Shown piece by piece: positions 42,841 through 52,546 of a DNA stretch of 64,000 nt. This DNA comes from Hyphomicrobiales bacterium. Lineage in GTDB: Bacteria; Pseudomonadota; Alphaproteobacteria; Rhizobiales; Xanthobacteraceae. A program made the translations under genes and the position numbers. The notes beneath the pieces are model-generated. The model was given only the letters and a program-made list of their open reading frames with translations, made no database searches and had not been told where the DNA came from. The DNA lies in assembly GCA_017305715.1 (NCBI GenBank), contig JAFKKG010000013.1:248001-312000 (forward strand), given 5' to 3'. Positions within the stretch are counted from its first letter, which is position 1, and every line of letters begins with the position of its first letter.

Positions 42841-43905
42841 ATGACGAATGCCGGAGATCATGACATTACGCGCCGGGCCGCATTGGCAGGCCTTGGGGCA
42901 ACGATGGCGCTGGGCGCACTGGCGCCGTCACGTGCGGCGGCCGCCGAGGATTGGCCGGCGGTCCAGGCTGCGGCGGCCAAGGAAGGCAAGCTCAGCTTCT
43001 ATCACAACCTTCGCCCGCAAGGCGTCGAGCAACTGCTCGTCGAATTCCGCAAGGCCAATCCCGGTATCCAGACCGAACAGATCCGGCTTGGCAGCGCGCC
43101 CTTGATCGAGCGTTTTTCGACAGAATTCAATGCCGGCCGCAATATCGCCGACGTCATGCTCACCTTTCCCGATGACGCCATGTTTGCCGGCGTGGACAAG
43201 GGTGGGTGGGCGCTCGAATGGACGCCGCCGGAACTGTCCGCGTTCAAGCCGGTCGTCAACCGCGGCAACAAGACCTTTGCCGTCCACACCTCCCGCAACG
43301 TCATCATCTACAACAAGCAGCGCGTGAAACCGGCCGATGCGCCGAAGGAATGGACCGACCTCTGGGATCCCCGCTGGAAGGGCAAGGTCGGCATGGACCC
43401 GCCGTGGCGCTCGATCGCGGTGCAGGGCTTGATCGCGCTGTGGGTCAAGAACGGCATCGCCGACGCCGCACAAAAGCTGAAAGCCAATGACGTGCGGTTC
43501 TTCGAGGGGTCTGCCGGGGTGTTTCAGGCCGTGCTGCGCGGTGACGTGATGGTGGCGACGTTGGCCGACCTGCCGCTGGAGCCCGGACTTGAGGATGGCG
43601 CGCCGATCGGCTTCGTCTATCCAAAATCCGGCACCGCCACCAATGACGGCTACGTCATGGTGAGCGCCCGCGCGCCGCACCCCAACGCCGGCAAGGTCTT
43701 CGTCAACTGGCTGATGAGCGCACCGGGACAACTCGTGCTGCAGGAGCAGGGCGGACTGCCCGTGACCCGCCCCGGCGTGACGCCGACGAAGTTCGTGCCG
43801 GCGACGTCAGCACTGTCCAACGCGGTCGACTCGATCACGATCGTCAACGGACCCGAGCAAAGCAGAACGATCGAAGTATGGCGTGAAACGTTCGGTATTC
43901 GTTGA
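42841..43905 (+). CDS. Periplasmic substrate-binding protein, iron(III)/AfuA-like family 1
   Basis: A 354-residue extracellular solute-binding protein. The N-terminus ITRRAALAGLGATMALGALA is a twin-arginine signal. The mature part has LSFYHNLRPQGVEQLLVEFR, SAPLIERFSTEFNAGRNIAD, GMDPPWRSIAVQGL and GTATNDGYVMVSARAPHPN, typical of the FbpA/AfuA branch, whose members import ferric iron, thiamine or small organic ligands. It is first of a complete importer with the fused permease at 43911 and the ATPase at 45695. Since it neighbours tricarballylate-type genes, an organic acid or its metal chelate is as likely as iron. Confidence 0.88.
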   Translation: MTNAGDHDITRRAALAGLGATMALGALAPSRAAAAEDWPAVQAAAAKEGKLSFYHNLRPQGVEQLLVEFRKANPGIQTEQIRLGSAPLIERFSTEFNAGRNIADVMLTFPDDAMFAGVDKGGWALEWTPPELSAFKPVVNRGNKTFAVHTSRNVIIYNKQRVKPADAPKEWTDLWDPRWKGKVGMDPPWRSIAVQGLIALWVKNGIADAAQKLKANDVRFFEGSAGVFQAVLRGDVMVATLADLPLEPGLEDGAPIGFVYPKSGTATNDGYVMVSARAPHPNAGKVFVNWLMSAPGQLVLQEQGGLPVTRPGVTPTKFVPATSALSNAVDSITIVNGPEQSRTIEVWRETFGIR

Positions 43906-43910
43906 GATCG

Positions 43911-45680
43911 ATGTCGATACTGCAGAGTTCAAGCGTGGATCGGGGCGAGGAAGGGTTTCGGCTGGAAACGCCGGCCGTTCGCGTTCGCCCCAATACCATC
44001 AGGCGCGCGGCTGCGAATGGCGGCGTCCTGATCGGGCTCTATGTTGTGGTCTTTGCGGTGGTCGCGTTTCTCGCTTTGGTTCCGCTCGCGGCCTTGGTGA
44101 TCGGGAGCCTGCGCGACACCTCGCCGGGAATGCCGGGACAGTGGACGCTGGCGAATTGGGCCAATCTGGTTTCGCCCGGCGTCGTCGAGACCTTGTTGAC
44201 GACGCTTGCGGTCGCGGGCTTGAGCACCGCCTTTGCGATGGCGATCGGCACGGCGCTCGCGCTGGTGATCCATCGCACCGATTTCCGCTGGCCCAACGCC
44301 ATGACGGGAATGCTGGCGCTCAGCTTCTATTTCCCATCCTTCATCCTGGCGATGGCCTGGATCGTCATCGGCTCGCCCGGCGGCGTCATCAACGACATCC
44401 TGCGTGAATTCCTCAATATCGAGTCATTTTCGGTCGACATCTACAGTGTGACCGGCATCATCTTCGTGATGGTCCTGCATCAGGTGCCATTTGTGTACCT
44501 CACGATCCGCGGTCCGATCATGGGGATGGACCCGAGTTATGAGGAGGCCGCGCGCACGGCCGGCGCCTCGCCGTGGCGCATGCTTCGCCGCGTTACGCTG
44601 CCGATGCTGGCCTATGCGCTGGCATCCAGCGCGCTGCTCTGCCTGGTGCTGACGCTGGAGCAGTTCGGCATCCCGGTCCTGATCGGCGTGCCCGGCCATG
44701 TTACGGTGCTCGCGACGCAGATCTATCTGCTCTGTCGGTTTCCGCCGACCGCCTATGGCCTCGCGGCCGCAATCGGCCTTACGCTCGCGGCAATCACGAG
44801 CGTTGCCATCCTGCTGCAGCGGCGTCTCGCGCGCGGCGACCGTTCGGTGACGACGACGGGCAAGGCCGGCAAGATCACGCCGATTCCGCTGGGCGTCTGG
44901 CGCTGGCCGGTCAATCTGATGTGCGGCTTCTACATCGCGGTCAGTCTGGTTCTTCCGGGCCTGATCCTGCTCTACACGTCGCTGATCAAATTCTTCACCG
45001 CAAACCCCTTCGACGCCACCTTCACGTTCCGGAACTATCTCTACATCTGGAACTCCGAAGAGACGCAGCGCGCCATCATCAACACCATCATCGTCTCCGG
45101 CGGCGGTGCGCTGGTCGGCGTGCTGCTTGGGGTCGCCTGCAGTTACTACGTCGTGCGGCTGCGCCCGACCGGCTATCGCGTGCTCGACGCGCTGGTGATG
45201 CTGCCGTTTGGCGTCCCCGGAATCGTCCTGGGGCTTGGGCTGCTCTGGGCCTATGCCTATCTGCCGTTGCCGCTCTACGGCACGCTGACCCTGATCGTGC
45301 TGGCCTATGTGACGCGTTTTCTGCCCTATGCGGCTGAAACCGCCGGCGCGCGTTTCGTGCAGCTCGACCGCAGCCTGGAGGAGGCGGCTTGGACCGCGGG
45401 CGCCAGCCGGCTTTCCGGCGTGTGGCGCATCCTGATGCCGCTGAGCCTGCCGTCGCTGCAGAGCAGCTACTTCCTGCTGTTCATGGCGTTCTTCCGCGAG
45501 ATCTCCGCCACGATCCTGATCTTCACGGCATCCACATCGGTGTTGTCGGTTTCGATCTGGTCGTCGTTCGAGCAGGCCAATTGGGGCTTCGCAAGCGCGC
45601 TCTCCATCCTGGCCATGGTTCTGATGGTCGCCATGATGTCCCTGCTGCTCTGGGCAATGCCCGGCGCGCGCAGGCGATAG
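43911..45680 (+). CDS. ABC transporter permease, fused double domain (FbpB type)
   Basis: A 589-residue inner-membrane permease with about 12 helices and two copies of the ATPase-docking EAA loop: EEAARTAGASPWRMLRRVTL in the first half and EEAAWTAGASRLSGVWRILM in the second. This fused layout is usual for iron(III)-type importers. ATG 43911 lies 5 bp after the binding-protein stop; an in-frame TTG 43902 overlaps that stop. It works with the proteins at 42841 and 45695. Confidence 0.92.
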   Translation: MSILQSSSVDRGEEGFRLETPAVRVRPNTIRRAAANGGVLIGLYVVVFAVVAFLALVPLAALVIGSLRDTSPGMPGQWTLANWANLVSPGVVETLLTTLAVAGLSTAFAMAIGTALALVIHRTDFRWPNAMTGMLALSFYFPSFILAMAWIVIGSPGGVINDILREFLNIESFSVDIYSVTGIIFVMVLHQVPFVYLTIRGPIMGMDPSYEEAARTAGASPWRMLRRVTLPMLAYALASSALLCLVLTLEQFGIPVLIGVPGHVTVLATQIYLLCRFPPTAYGLAAAIGLTLAAITSVAILLQRRLARGDRSVTTTGKAGKITPIPLGVWRWPVNLMCGFYIAVSLVLPGLILLYTSLIKFFTANPFDATFTFRNYLYIWNSEETQRAIINTIIVSGGGALVGVLLGVACSYYVVRLRPTGYRVLDALVMLPFGVPGIVLGLGLLWAYAYLPLPLYGTLTLIVLAYVTRFLPYAAETAGARFVQLDRSLEEAAWTAGASRLSGVWRILMPLSLPSLQSSYFLLFMAFFREISATILIFTASTSVLSVSIWSSFEQANWGFASALSILAMVLMVAMMSLLLWAMPGARRR

Positions 45681-45694
45681 AAGGAACTCCGATC

Positions 45695-46786
45695 ATGGGC
45701 ATATCCGTCAAGAACCTCGTCAAATCCTTCGGCACGCACACCGTCATCCATTCGATATCGTTCGATGTCGCCGACGGCGAGTTCGTGACCCTGCTGGGTC
45801 CGAGCGGCTGCGGCAAGACCACGACGCTGCGCTGCATCGCCGGCCTCGATACGCCGAGCACCGGCACCATCGCGATCAATGGCGAGACCGTCTCCGATCC
45901 GGCCAATAATCTGTTCGTGCCCCCGCATGAGCGCGACCTCGGTATGGTGTTCCAGTCCTACGCCGTCTGGCCTCATCTGACGGTCGCCGAAAACGTCGCG
46001 TTTCCGCTCACCGTGAAGGGCGATCGCGACGTCGCGGCCGGCGTTGCCTGGGCGCTCGATATCGTCGGGATGAGCAAGCTGGCACAACGCCGGCCTTCGG
46101 AATTGTCCGGCGGCCAGCAGCAGCGCGTTGCGCTGGCGCGCGCCATCGCTGCCCGCCCGCAATTGCTGCTGTTCGACGAGCCGCTGTCGAATCTCGACGC
46201 GCGTTTACGCGATCGCACCCGGCTGGAGATCAGTCGGATTCAGCGCGAGCTGAAAGTGCCCGCGCTCTATGTGACCCATGACCAGACCGAGGCCTTGTCG
46301 ATGTCGGATCGGGTCATTGTGATGGAGGCAGGTCGGATCGTGCAGGAAGGCGATCCGCGCGAGCTCTATCAGAAGCCGGTTAATCGCTTTGTCGCCGACT
46401 TCATCGGCGGCGCCAATTTCCTGCATGTGCAGCGCGTCGGGCGCCAGTGGCAGCTCGAGAACGGCTCGCCGCTTGCCGTCGATCCCACCACCGACCGGGA
46501 CGACGGCCGCTCCAAGATCGCGTTGCTTCGTCCCGAGGCGATCCGTCTCGATGAACCATCCGTGCCCACACCCACCGGTCAGAACCGGCTGACCGGCCGG
46601 GTGGTTGGCGGAATGTATCTCGGACCGCACGTCGAATACATCGTCGAGGTCGGCGCCGACCGCCTTCGCGCCTATTCCCGCAGCGCATTGTCGCCGGGCA
46701 GCCCCGCCATTCTCACCTTCGACGCGTGCGACTGCCGCCTCGTGGACGATACTCCCTTAACCGAAGCGAGATCTCACCATGCTTGA
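45695..46786 (+). CDS. ABC transporter ATP-binding protein (FbpC/PotA type)
   Basis: A 363-residue ATPase with Walker A GPSGCGKTT, Q-loop MVFQSYAVWPHLT, LSGGQQQRVALARAIA, Walker [17 protein letters not shown] and H-loop VTHDQTEALS. A C-terminal TOBE domain follows (LLRPEAIRL, GRVVGGMYLGPHVEYIVEV). ATG 45695 follows AAGGA (45681-45685); the open frame extends upstream only into the permease gene. Its end overlaps the next MmgE/PrpD gene by 8 bp, tying the importer to catabolism of a PrpD substrate. Confidence 0.94.
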   Translation: MGISVKNLVKSFGTHTVIHSISFDVADGEFVTLLGPSGCGKTTTLRCIAGLDTPSTGTIAINGETVSDPANNLFVPPHERDLGMVFQSYAVWPHLTVAENVAFPLTVKGDRDVAAGVAWALDIVGMSKLAQRRPSELSGGQQQRVALARAIAARPQLLLFDEPLSNLDARLRDRTRLEISRIQRELKVPALYVTHDQTEALSMSDRVIVMEAGRIVQEGDPRELYQKPVNRFVADFIGGANFLHVQRVGRQWQLENGSPLAVDPTTDRDDGRSKIALLRPEAIRLDEPSVPTPTGQNRLTGRVVGGMYLGPHVEYIVEVGADRLRAYSRSALSPGSPAILTFDACDCRLVDDTPLTEARSHHA

Positions 46787-48188
46787 CAGTGTTTCCTCCC
46801 CGACTGCGCTGACGACGCCGGCTCGTCGGCTGGCCGAATTTGCCGCCGACCTTGCCTTCGAGGATATCCCGACGCCGGTGTTTGATCGCGGCAAGCTGTT
46901 GATCCTCGACGCGCTCGGCTGTGGCCTCGCCTCCAATGCCTATGGTTTCGCCGAGGTCGCGGTTGCCGGTGCCACCGCGCTGGGCGGTGAGGGGACATGC
47001 AGCGTGATCGGCCGCAATGTGCGCCTGCCGGTGCGGGATGCTGCGCTCGCCAACGGCATGCTGATCCACGGCCTCGACTTCGACGACACCCATCTCAACA
47101 GCATCATTCATGCCACCGCCGCCTGCCTTCCCTGCGCGCTGAGTTTTGGGGAATCCCGCGGCATCGACGGCAAAACCCTTCTGATCGCCTACGCCGCCGG
47201 CATGGAAACGGCGATCCGCGTCGGCGCGGCGGTCAAGGGCGGCTTCCACCATGCCGGCTTTCACGCCACCGGGCTGGTTGCGCATTTCAGCTCCGCCGTC
47301 GTGGCCGCGCGCATTCTTGGGCTGCCGACCGAGGGCATAGTCGCGGCGCAGGGTATCGCGGCGAGCACGGCTTCGGGCGTGCAGGTCTTCCTCGAGGAGG
47401 GCGCCTGGACCAAAAGGATGCATCCCGGCTGGGCCGCCGTTGCCGGTATCACCGCGGCAGTCCTTGCCGAAAAAGGTTTCAAGGCCCCGACGCGTCCCTA
47501 TGAAGGGCGGTTTGGTTTCTTCGACACGCATATCCAGCACCCCGAAAAGCCCATCGACCTTGGCGCCGAACTGAACAGCCTTGGCGAGGTCTGGGAGCTC
47601 GCGGTGACCGCGATCAAACCCTATCCGGTCTGCCATTTCATTCATGGCTGCGCGGACGGGGCGATCGAGCTGCATGCCGAAGTCAATCACGCCGATATTG
47701 CCAGCGTCGAGGCGTTCCTGCCGCGCGACACGATGCCGATTGTCGCCGAGCCGGCTGCGGCCAAGACCAATCCCACCAACGAGTATGAAGCCAAGTTCAG
47801 CGCGCAATTCGTCATCGCCACCTGTCTCATCAAGGGTGCGTTCGGTCTTGCGGACCTGCTGCCGGCGGCGCTGAAAGACCCCGTCGTGCTGGACCTCACG
47901 CGGCGCGTCACCTGCGCGATCGATCCCGATACGGCGTTCCCGACCTATTTCTCCGGCGGCGTCCGCGTCACGCTCAAGGACGGACGCAGCCTGTTCCGGC
48001 ACATCCGCATCAACAGCGGCGCCGGCGAGCGCGCGCTGGATGAAGCCGCCGTGTCCAAGAAGTTTCTCGCCTCTGCCACGATGTCGATCCCGTCTTCGCA
48101 AGCCGAGCGCATTCGCGACGCCGTACTGAGGCTTGAAAATCATTCCGTCACCGAGATCGCCGCCTTGCTGCGGTCCTCGTCCAACTAA
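46779..48188 (+). CDS. MmgE/PrpD family protein
   Basis: A 469-residue MmgE/PrpD-fold protein with LLILDALGCGLASNAYGFAE, LANGMLIHGLDFDDTHLNSI, AVKGGFHHAGFHATGLVAHF and KPYPVCHFIHGCADGAIEL. Family members dehydrate 2-methylcitrate-like acids or decarboxylate cis-aconitate. The 8-bp overlap with the ABC ATPase gene and the 20-bp gap to a TcuA-like dehydrogenase suggest that it acts on the imported tricarboxylate or its oxidation product. It is clearly different in sequence from the paralogues at 40465 and 49716. Confidence 0.9.
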   Translation: MLDSVSSPTALTTPARRLAEFAADLAFEDIPTPVFDRGKLLILDALGCGLASNAYGFAEVAVAGATALGGEGTCSVIGRNVRLPVRDAALANGMLIHGLDFDDTHLNSIIHATAACLPCALSFGESRGIDGKTLLIAYAAGMETAIRVGAAVKGGFHHAGFHATGLVAHFSSAVVAARILGLPTEGIVAAQGIAASTASGVQVFLEEGAWTKRMHPGWAAVAGITAAVLAEKGFKAPTRPYEGRFGFFDTHIQHPEKPIDLGAELNSLGEVWELAVTAIKPYPVCHFIHGCADGAIELHAEVNHADIASVEAFLPRDTMPIVAEPAAAKTNPTNEYEAKFSAQFVIATCLIKGAFGLADLLPAALKDPVVLDLTRRVTCAIDPDTAFPTYFSGGVRVTLKDGRSLFRHIRINSGAGERALDEAAVSKKFLASATMSIPSSQAERIRDAVLRLENHSVTEIAALLRSSSN

Positions 48189-48208
48189 TCCCATCAGGAG
48201 AGAAGAGT

Positions 48209-49693
48209 ATGAAGCAGTATGATGTTATCGTGGTTGGCGCCGGCAACGCGGCTTTGGCCGCGGCCGTGTCGGCCAAGGAAAACGGTGCCCAGCGCGTCGT
48301 CGTGATCGAAAAGGCGCCGCGGGAGATGCGCGGTGGCAACACCCATTGGAGCGGCGGCGTGCTGCGCTTTGCTTTCGACGATCCCCGCGAGATCGGCGAA
48401 TTGCTGCCCAATGTCGAGGAAGAATTCGAGAATTTCTATGATGGCGTGTCGCCGTACTCGAAAGAAGACTTTCACGGCGATCTGATGCGCGTCACCAGCG
48501 GACGCACCGATCCCGTGTTGTCGAAACTGCTGGTGCACAATTCGTTCGACACCGTGAAGTGGATGAAGAAGGTCGGCGGCATCAAGATGGAGCCGGCGAT
48601 CACGCTTTCCGCGGTCAAGAAGGACAACGTCATGGTGTGGGCGCGCGGCCTCGTGGTGCGCGCCGAACACGAAGGCGTCGGCTTGTCGCGCAGCTGGTTC
48701 GCGACCGCTGAAAAGCTCGGCATCGAAATCCGCTACGGCACGGCCGCGACTGAAATCCTCGTCGGTGACGACGGCCGGGTCAACGGCGTCAAGGTCCGCG
48801 ATGATGACGGGATGTCGGTGCTCAATGCACGCTCGGTGGTGCTCGGTTGTGGCGGCTTCGAAGCCAACGTTCAGATGCGCACCCAGCATATCGGTCCACT
48901 CGTCGGCGCCGCCAAGGTGCGGGGCACGCCGCATAATCAGGGCGACGGTCTGCGCATGGCGATGAATGTCGGCGCGATGCCGTGGGGACAGTGGAGCGGG
49001 TGCCACGCCACGCCGATCAGCGCCGACTGGGGTGAATTCGCGCCGCGCGAACTCACCGACCGCAGCAACCGGCTGAGCTACGTCTATGGCGTCATGCTGA
49101 ACCGCAAAGGCCGACGCTTCGTCGACGAAGGCGAAGACGGCGCGCTCTTTACTTACGCCAAGTTCGGCCGCGCCATCCTGGCCGAGCCCGGCGCAAAAGC
49201 CTGGCAGATATTCGACTCTCGCGTGGTTCACCTGCTCGAACCGCGCTACCAGACCAGCAAGCCGATTACCGCCCATAGCCTGGAAGAACTCGTCGAGAAG
49301 CTCGACTTCGACGACAAGGATCAGGCGCTCAAAACGCTCGACGAATACAATGCCTGCGCGCGCGAGATGGACGACGGCTTCGACCCGACCAAGAAGGATG
49401 GCCTGTCCAGCAAGGGCCTGGCGATGGAGAAGACCAATTGGGCGCTCAAGATCGCCAAGCCGCCATTCTATGCCTATAGCGCCACCGGCGGCATCACCTT
49501 CACCTTCGGCGGATTGAAGGTGAATGAGACGGCGCAGGTGATCGGCACCGATTGGCGGCCGATCAAGGGCCTGTTCTGTTGCGGCGAAATGGTCGGTGGG
49601 CTGTTCTACGACAACTATCCGGCAGGCACCGGTCTGGTATCCGGCGCGACGTTCGGACGGATCGCAGGACGCAGCGCTGCAGCGGCGGACTAA
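48209..49693 (+). CDS. tcuA: FAD-dependent tricarballylate dehydrogenase-like protein (TcuA family)
   Basis: A 494-residue flavoprotein of the fumarate-reductase/succinate-dehydrogenase class. It has the N-terminal dinucleotide fold DVIVVGAGNAALAAAVSAKE, the RGGNTHWSGGVLR block, NRKGRRFVDEGED (substrate loop with catalytic-type Arg), and the C-terminal YSATGGITFTFGGLKVN and YPAGTGLVSGATFGR. TcuA oxidises tricarballylate to cis-aconitate. Here it lies between two MmgE/PrpD genes, and I see no TcuB (haem/Fe-S) partner. The exact substrate could be another saturated polycarboxylate. Confidence 0.85.
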   Translation: MKQYDVIVVGAGNAALAAAVSAKENGAQRVVVIEKAPREMRGGNTHWSGGVLRFAFDDPREIGELLPNVEEEFENFYDGVSPYSKEDFHGDLMRVTSGRTDPVLSKLLVHNSFDTVKWMKKVGGIKMEPAITLSAVKKDNVMVWARGLVVRAEHEGVGLSRSWFATAEKLGIEIRYGTAATEILVGDDGRVNGVKVRDDDGMSVLNARSVVLGCGGFEANVQMRTQHIGPLVGAAKVRGTPHNQGDGLRMAMNVGAMPWGQWSGCHATPISADWGEFAPRELTDRSNRLSYVYGVMLNRKGRRFVDEGEDGALFTYAKFGRAILAEPGAKAWQIFDSRVVHLLEPRYQTSKPITAHSLEELVEKLDFDDKDQALKTLDEYNACAREMDDGFDPTKKDGLSSKGLAMEKTNWALKIAKPPFYAYSATGGITFTFGGLKVNETAQVIGTDWRPIKGLFCCGEMVGGLFYDNYPAGTGLVSGATFGRIAGRSAAAAD

Positions 49694-49715
49694 AGCTGAC
49701 ACAAGGAGAATAAAA

Positions 49716-51215
49716 ATGAGTGCTGTTTCGTCGTCGAAGACCAGTCCGGAAGCTGCGAGCGTTGAACTCACGCTTCTGCAACAGCTGGCAGAGCGGGTCC
49801 ATGCCTTTGAGAAGCGTCAGCTGACCAAGAAGGCGGTCGCGCAAGCCAAGGCCTGCATCCTCGACGCGATCGGCGTGACGCTGGCAGGCTACCCGGAACC
49901 CTGCACGCAAATTCTCCTGAAAACCCCAGGCGTCGCGACGGCGCCTGGGCCGGCTCTGGTTTTCGGATCGGCACGGCGCACCAGTGCGCTGGACGCCGCG
50001 CTGATCAACGGCACCGCCTCGCACGCGCTCGATTTCGATGATTTCAGCGGCATCATGGGTGGTCATCACTCGGTGCCGCTGGTGTCGATGCTGTTTGCGC
50101 TGGCCGAGGAACGCGGCGGCACCGGCGAAGACCTCATTGCCGCCTACGTGATCGGTGTCGAGGTCGAGATCCGGCTGGCGCGCGCGGTCAATTTTCATCA
50201 TTACGACAAGGGCTGGCACCCGACCGCGACGCTCGGCATCTTCGGGACCGCGGCCGCCGCCTGCCATTTCATGAAGCTCGATCGCGCCCGGACGACGATG
50301 GCGCTGTGCATCGCGGCCTCGCTCGCCAGCGGCCTCAAGGCGAATTTCGGCACCATGACGAAGCCGCTTCATATCGGCCAGTGCTGCCGCAACGGCCTGC
50401 TCGCGGCGTTGCTGGCCGAGCAGGGATTTGATGCGGCGACCGATGTGTTCGAGCATCAGCAGGGTTTTCTCAACGTCTTCAACGGGCCCGGCACCTTCGA
50501 CATTGCAAAACTGTTCGAGAATTGGGGAGCGCCTTGGGAGATCGAGGCCAAATCGATCGCGCTCAAGCAGTTCCCGTGCTGCGGCAGCACGCATCCTGCC
50601 ATCAACATGGCGCTCCAGTTGCGGCGCGAGGACAAAATCAAGCCGGAGGAAATCAGCCGCATCGAGGTTCTGCCGCACGGCCGGCGCCTGCGCCATACCA
50701 ACACGCCGCATCCACAGACGCCGCTGGAAGCAAAATTCAGCGTGCAATATGTCGTGGCGCGCGCGCTGCGCTACGGCATCCTCCGGCTGAAAGATTTCGA
50801 AGGCGAGGCGCATTTTGATCCGGAGATCCAGCGCCTGCTCGACCTGACGACGGCAAGCGCGCATCCCGATATGGCCGACGACGCCGAGGAGCAATGGGGC
50901 GCGGAAGTGATCGTGACACTGAAGGACGGTCGCCGCCTGGCGCGCCGTGTCGACAATCTGGTCGGACGCGGCGGCGACAATCCCATGAGCAGCAGCGAGC
51001 TTTGGGACAAGTTCGACGATTGCGCGACCCGCAGCCTGCCGCGGGAGCAGATCGCGCCGCTGTTCGAACGGCTCGAAACGCTGGAAAAAGTCACCGAGAT
51101 CGCCCAGGTCACGCGGCTGCTGGAAGTCAGCGAGTTGCACAAGCCGCCGGCGAAGAAGGTCGTATTCGCGCCGCGCGGCGCGCATGAGGCCCAGGAGACC
51201 ACCTGGGTGCCCTAG
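49716..51215 (+). CDS. MmgE/PrpD family protein
   Basis: A 499-residue MmgE/PrpD-fold protein with ACILDAIGVTLAGYPEPC, LINGTASHALDFDDFSGIMG, GLKANFGTMTKPLHIGQCC and LKQFPCCGSTHPAINMALQL. AAGGAG (49703-49708) fixes the start at ATG 49716. It is the third PrpD paralogue in the window and follows the TcuA-like gene by 22 bp, so one unit encodes importer, PrpD, TcuA and PrpD. The two PrpD proteins flanking TcuA may handle different stereoisomers or sequential steps (inference). Confidence 0.9.
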   Translation: MSAVSSSKTSPEAASVELTLLQQLAERVHAFEKRQLTKKAVAQAKACILDAIGVTLAGYPEPCTQILLKTPGVATAPGPALVFGSARRTSALDAALINGTASHALDFDDFSGIMGGHHSVPLVSMLFALAEERGGTGEDLIAAYVIGVEVEIRLARAVNFHHYDKGWHPTATLGIFGTAAAACHFMKLDRARTTMALCIAASLASGLKANFGTMTKPLHIGQCCRNGLLAALLAEQGFDAATDVFEHQQGFLNVFNGPGTFDIAKLFENWGAPWEIEAKSIALKQFPCCGSTHPAINMALQLRREDKIKPEEISRIEVLPHGRRLRHTNTPHPQTPLEAKFSVQYVVARALRYGILRLKDFEGEAHFDPEIQRLLDLTTASAHPDMADDAEEQWGAEVIVTLKDGRRLARRVDNLVGRGGDNPMSSSELWDKFDDCATRSLPREQIAPLFERLETLEKVTEIAQVTRLLEVSELHKPPAKKVVFAPRGAHEAQETTWVP

Positions 51216-51373
51216 GGCGTCCCGCCCGGCGGCATCGAAGACGCCGTCGCTCAATCGCAAAGGGACAATGAAGCCGCGCCCTCTGGCCGGTTAGCGCTGA
51301 AGACGTGGTCGGCGGACCCACCAGGAAAACGCCGAACGGGAAAACACTGCAAGAAGAAACTGAAGGAAATGAA

Positions 51374-52531
51374 ATGCCGTTGTTCAACGATTTTGGCTTC
51401 ACCGACGAGCAAAAGCTGATGCGCCAGAGCCTGCTGGCTCTGGTCGAACAGCATCTGCCGGTGGAGAAAATCCGTCAGATCGATCGTGAGGGCGGCTGGC
51501 CCACCGAGGCCTATCAGGCGATGGCCAAGGGCGGCTGGTTGGGTCTGCCCTATCCCGAAGAGTATGGCGGGCTCGGTGGCAGCTACAAGGACATGGCGAT
51601 CCTGCTCGAGACGCTGTCCTATCATTATGCATGCCTCGGCACGACCTACATGACGAGCGCGATCTATTCCGGGCTGCAACTGCTCTACAACGGCAGCGAA
51701 TATCTGAAGCAGACCTACATGGTGCCGATGATCAAGGGCGACGTCTACATCGCCTTCGCGCTGACCGAGCCGCAGACCGGCTCGGACGCCGCCTCGATCA
51801 AGACCCATGCGGTGCGCGACGGCGACGACTACGTCATCCGTGGCCAGAAATGGTTCATCACTTCCGCCCATATGGCCGATTACCTCGTGCTGGTGGTCAA
51901 GACCAATCCGTCCGCAAAACCGGCGCATGACGGCTTCAGCCTGTTCCTGGTCGACGCCAGGGCGAAGGGTGTCTCGATAAAGCCGATCGAAACCATGGGA
52001 AGGCACACGACGCATACCAACCAGATATTCTTCGACGAGGTGAGGGTGCCGGCGCGCAATCTGATCGGCGAGGAGAACCGCGGCTGGCGCATCCTGATGC
52101 GCGGCTTGAATCTCGAACGCATGGCGATCGCTGCCTGCGGCGCCGGCAACGCGCAAAAGGCGATCGACATCGCGCAGGACTACGCGATGCAGCGCATCCA
52201 GTTCGACCGCCCGATCAGCAAATTCCAGGTCATCTCGCACAAGCTCGCGGATATGCGCATCAAGGCCGAGATCGCGCGTCTCGTCACCTACCGGACCGCA
52301 GAGATGATGGATGCCGGTTACGACACGCGGATGGAAACCGCGATCGCCAAGATCGTCGCCACCGACAATGATTTTGAATGCGCGAACATCGGGATGCAGG
52401 TGATGGGCGGCGCCGGCTTCTCGATGGAGCATGACATGCAGCGCCTGTTCCGGGATTCGCGGCTCGGTCCGATCGGCGGTGGCAGTAACGAAATCCAGCG
52501 CAACATCATCGCCAAGCTGATGGGCCTCTGA
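51374..52531 (+). CDS. Acyl-CoA dehydrogenase
   Basis: A 385-residue FAD acyl-CoA dehydrogenase with the blocks FGFTDEQKLMRQSLLAL, FALTEPQTGSDAASI, IRGQKWFITSA, RIQFDRPISKFQVISHKLAD and GGAGFSMEHDMQRLFRD. The family's usual EGTNEIQR reads IGGGSNEIQR, so the medium-chain-type catalytic Glu is absent at that position; the base may lie elsewhere, as in isovaleryl-type enzymes. AAGGA (51363-51367) supports ATG 51374. It is followed by a MaoC-type dehydratase and a Bug receptor. Confidence 0.9.
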   Translation: MPLFNDFGFTDEQKLMRQSLLALVEQHLPVEKIRQIDREGGWPTEAYQAMAKGGWLGLPYPEEYGGLGGSYKDMAILLETLSYHYACLGTTYMTSAIYSGLQLLYNGSEYLKQTYMVPMIKGDVYIAFALTEPQTGSDAASIKTHAVRDGDDYVIRGQKWFITSAHMADYLVLVVKTNPSAKPAHDGFSLFLVDARAKGVSIKPIETMGRHTTHTNQIFFDEVRVPARNLIGEENRGWRILMRGLNLERMAIAACGAGNAQKAIDIAQDYAMQRIQFDRPISKFQVISHKLADMRIKAEIARLVTYRTAEMMDAGYDTRMETAIAKIVATDNDFECANIGMQVMGGAGFSMEHDMQRLFRDSRLGPIGGGSNEIQRNIIAKLMGL

Positions 52532-52546
52532 AGGCAAAGGGTGACG

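Noticed and set aside
46713-48194. 493-codon minus-strand frame opposite the MmgE/PrpD gene
   Set aside because: Shadow of the PrpD gene; low-complexity Arg/Asp/Gly composition and no domain.
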